DNA from: an uncultured Lachnospiraceae bacterium
GTDB lineage: Bacteria > Bacillota > Clostridia > Lachnospirales > Lachnospiraceae
Length of the DNA: 5,289 nt
Assembly (NCBI GenBank): GCA_905203555.1
Contig: CAJKWK010000088.1
Location: forward strand, 1-5,289
Reading direction: 5' to 3'
The translations under genes were made by a program, and so were the position numbers. Shown here one piece after another: positions 5,254-5,289 of the stretch. Within the stretch, counting starts at the first letter, position 1. Every line of letters begins with the position of its first letter. The notes below the pieces were generated by a model, which made no database searches, was not told where the DNA came from, and was given only the letters and a program-made list of their open reading frames with translations.

Positions 5254-5289
5254 ATGATGCCCCATTCGGCAGATTATTTCGTGCTGATT
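5235..5289 (+). CDS. Possible start of a further gene, running off the window
   Basis: An ATG at 5235 opens a frame (MLSSKLNDAPFGRLFRAD...) that continues to the last base and overlaps the response regulator end by 19 nt. Such an overlap would fit a translationally coupled partner such as a sensor kinase. Only 18 codons are visible, the upstream sequence is merely purine-rich, and I do not recognise the sequence, so it may be chance. Confidence 0.25.
   Translation, partial: MLSSKLNDAPFGRLFRAD

Overview
The window looks like accessory DNA of a low-to-moderate GC Gram-positive anaerobe, most likely a gut clostridium of the Lachnospiraceae type. The reasons are the strong AGGAGG-type ribosome binding sites, the codon use, and the gene set: a CHC2 zinc-finger protein, a VapE-type ATPase, a MobA/MobL relaxase and a response regulator. 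I read it as the replication/mobilization module of an integrative mobilizable element or plasmid that has partly decayed. Organism and element type are inferences from gene style, not from a search.

Region by region: 93-241 is the 5' end of a CHC2 (DnaG-type) zinc-finger gene, cut in the middle of its zinc finger. 242-1613 is an apparently complete IS3-family insertion sequence with long terminal inverted repeats and orfA/orfB on the minus strand. 1614-2787 is a VapE/SF3-like ATPase gene that has lost its 5' end at the IS boundary and carries a one-base frameshift near its 3' end. 2788-3185 is about 400 bp without a convincing gene, rich in repeats and hairpins, and is the likely control and/or oriT region. 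3186-4751 is a full-length MobA/MobL relaxase. 4776-4804 is a good sigma-A-type promoter driving 4852-5253, a receiver-only response regulator. A further reading frame may start at 5235 and run off the end.

In an intact element the CHC2 protein and the VapE ATPase would act together as a primase/helicase-like replication unit, and the relaxase would nick oriT for transfer. Here the IS joins two different gene remnants with no target duplication, which suggests an IS-associated deletion removed the end of the CHC2 gene and the start of the VapE gene. The relaxase is intact, so the element may still be mobilizable in trans while its own replication module is broken.

I do not see a clearly new biological system. 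The points most worth following are a precisely symmetrical GTGAACAG repeat array with a further copy lying over the relaxase start codon, a pair of GATA-loop hairpins whose sequence is complementary to the segment just before the relaxase ribosome binding site, and a predicted circle-junction promoter of the IS.
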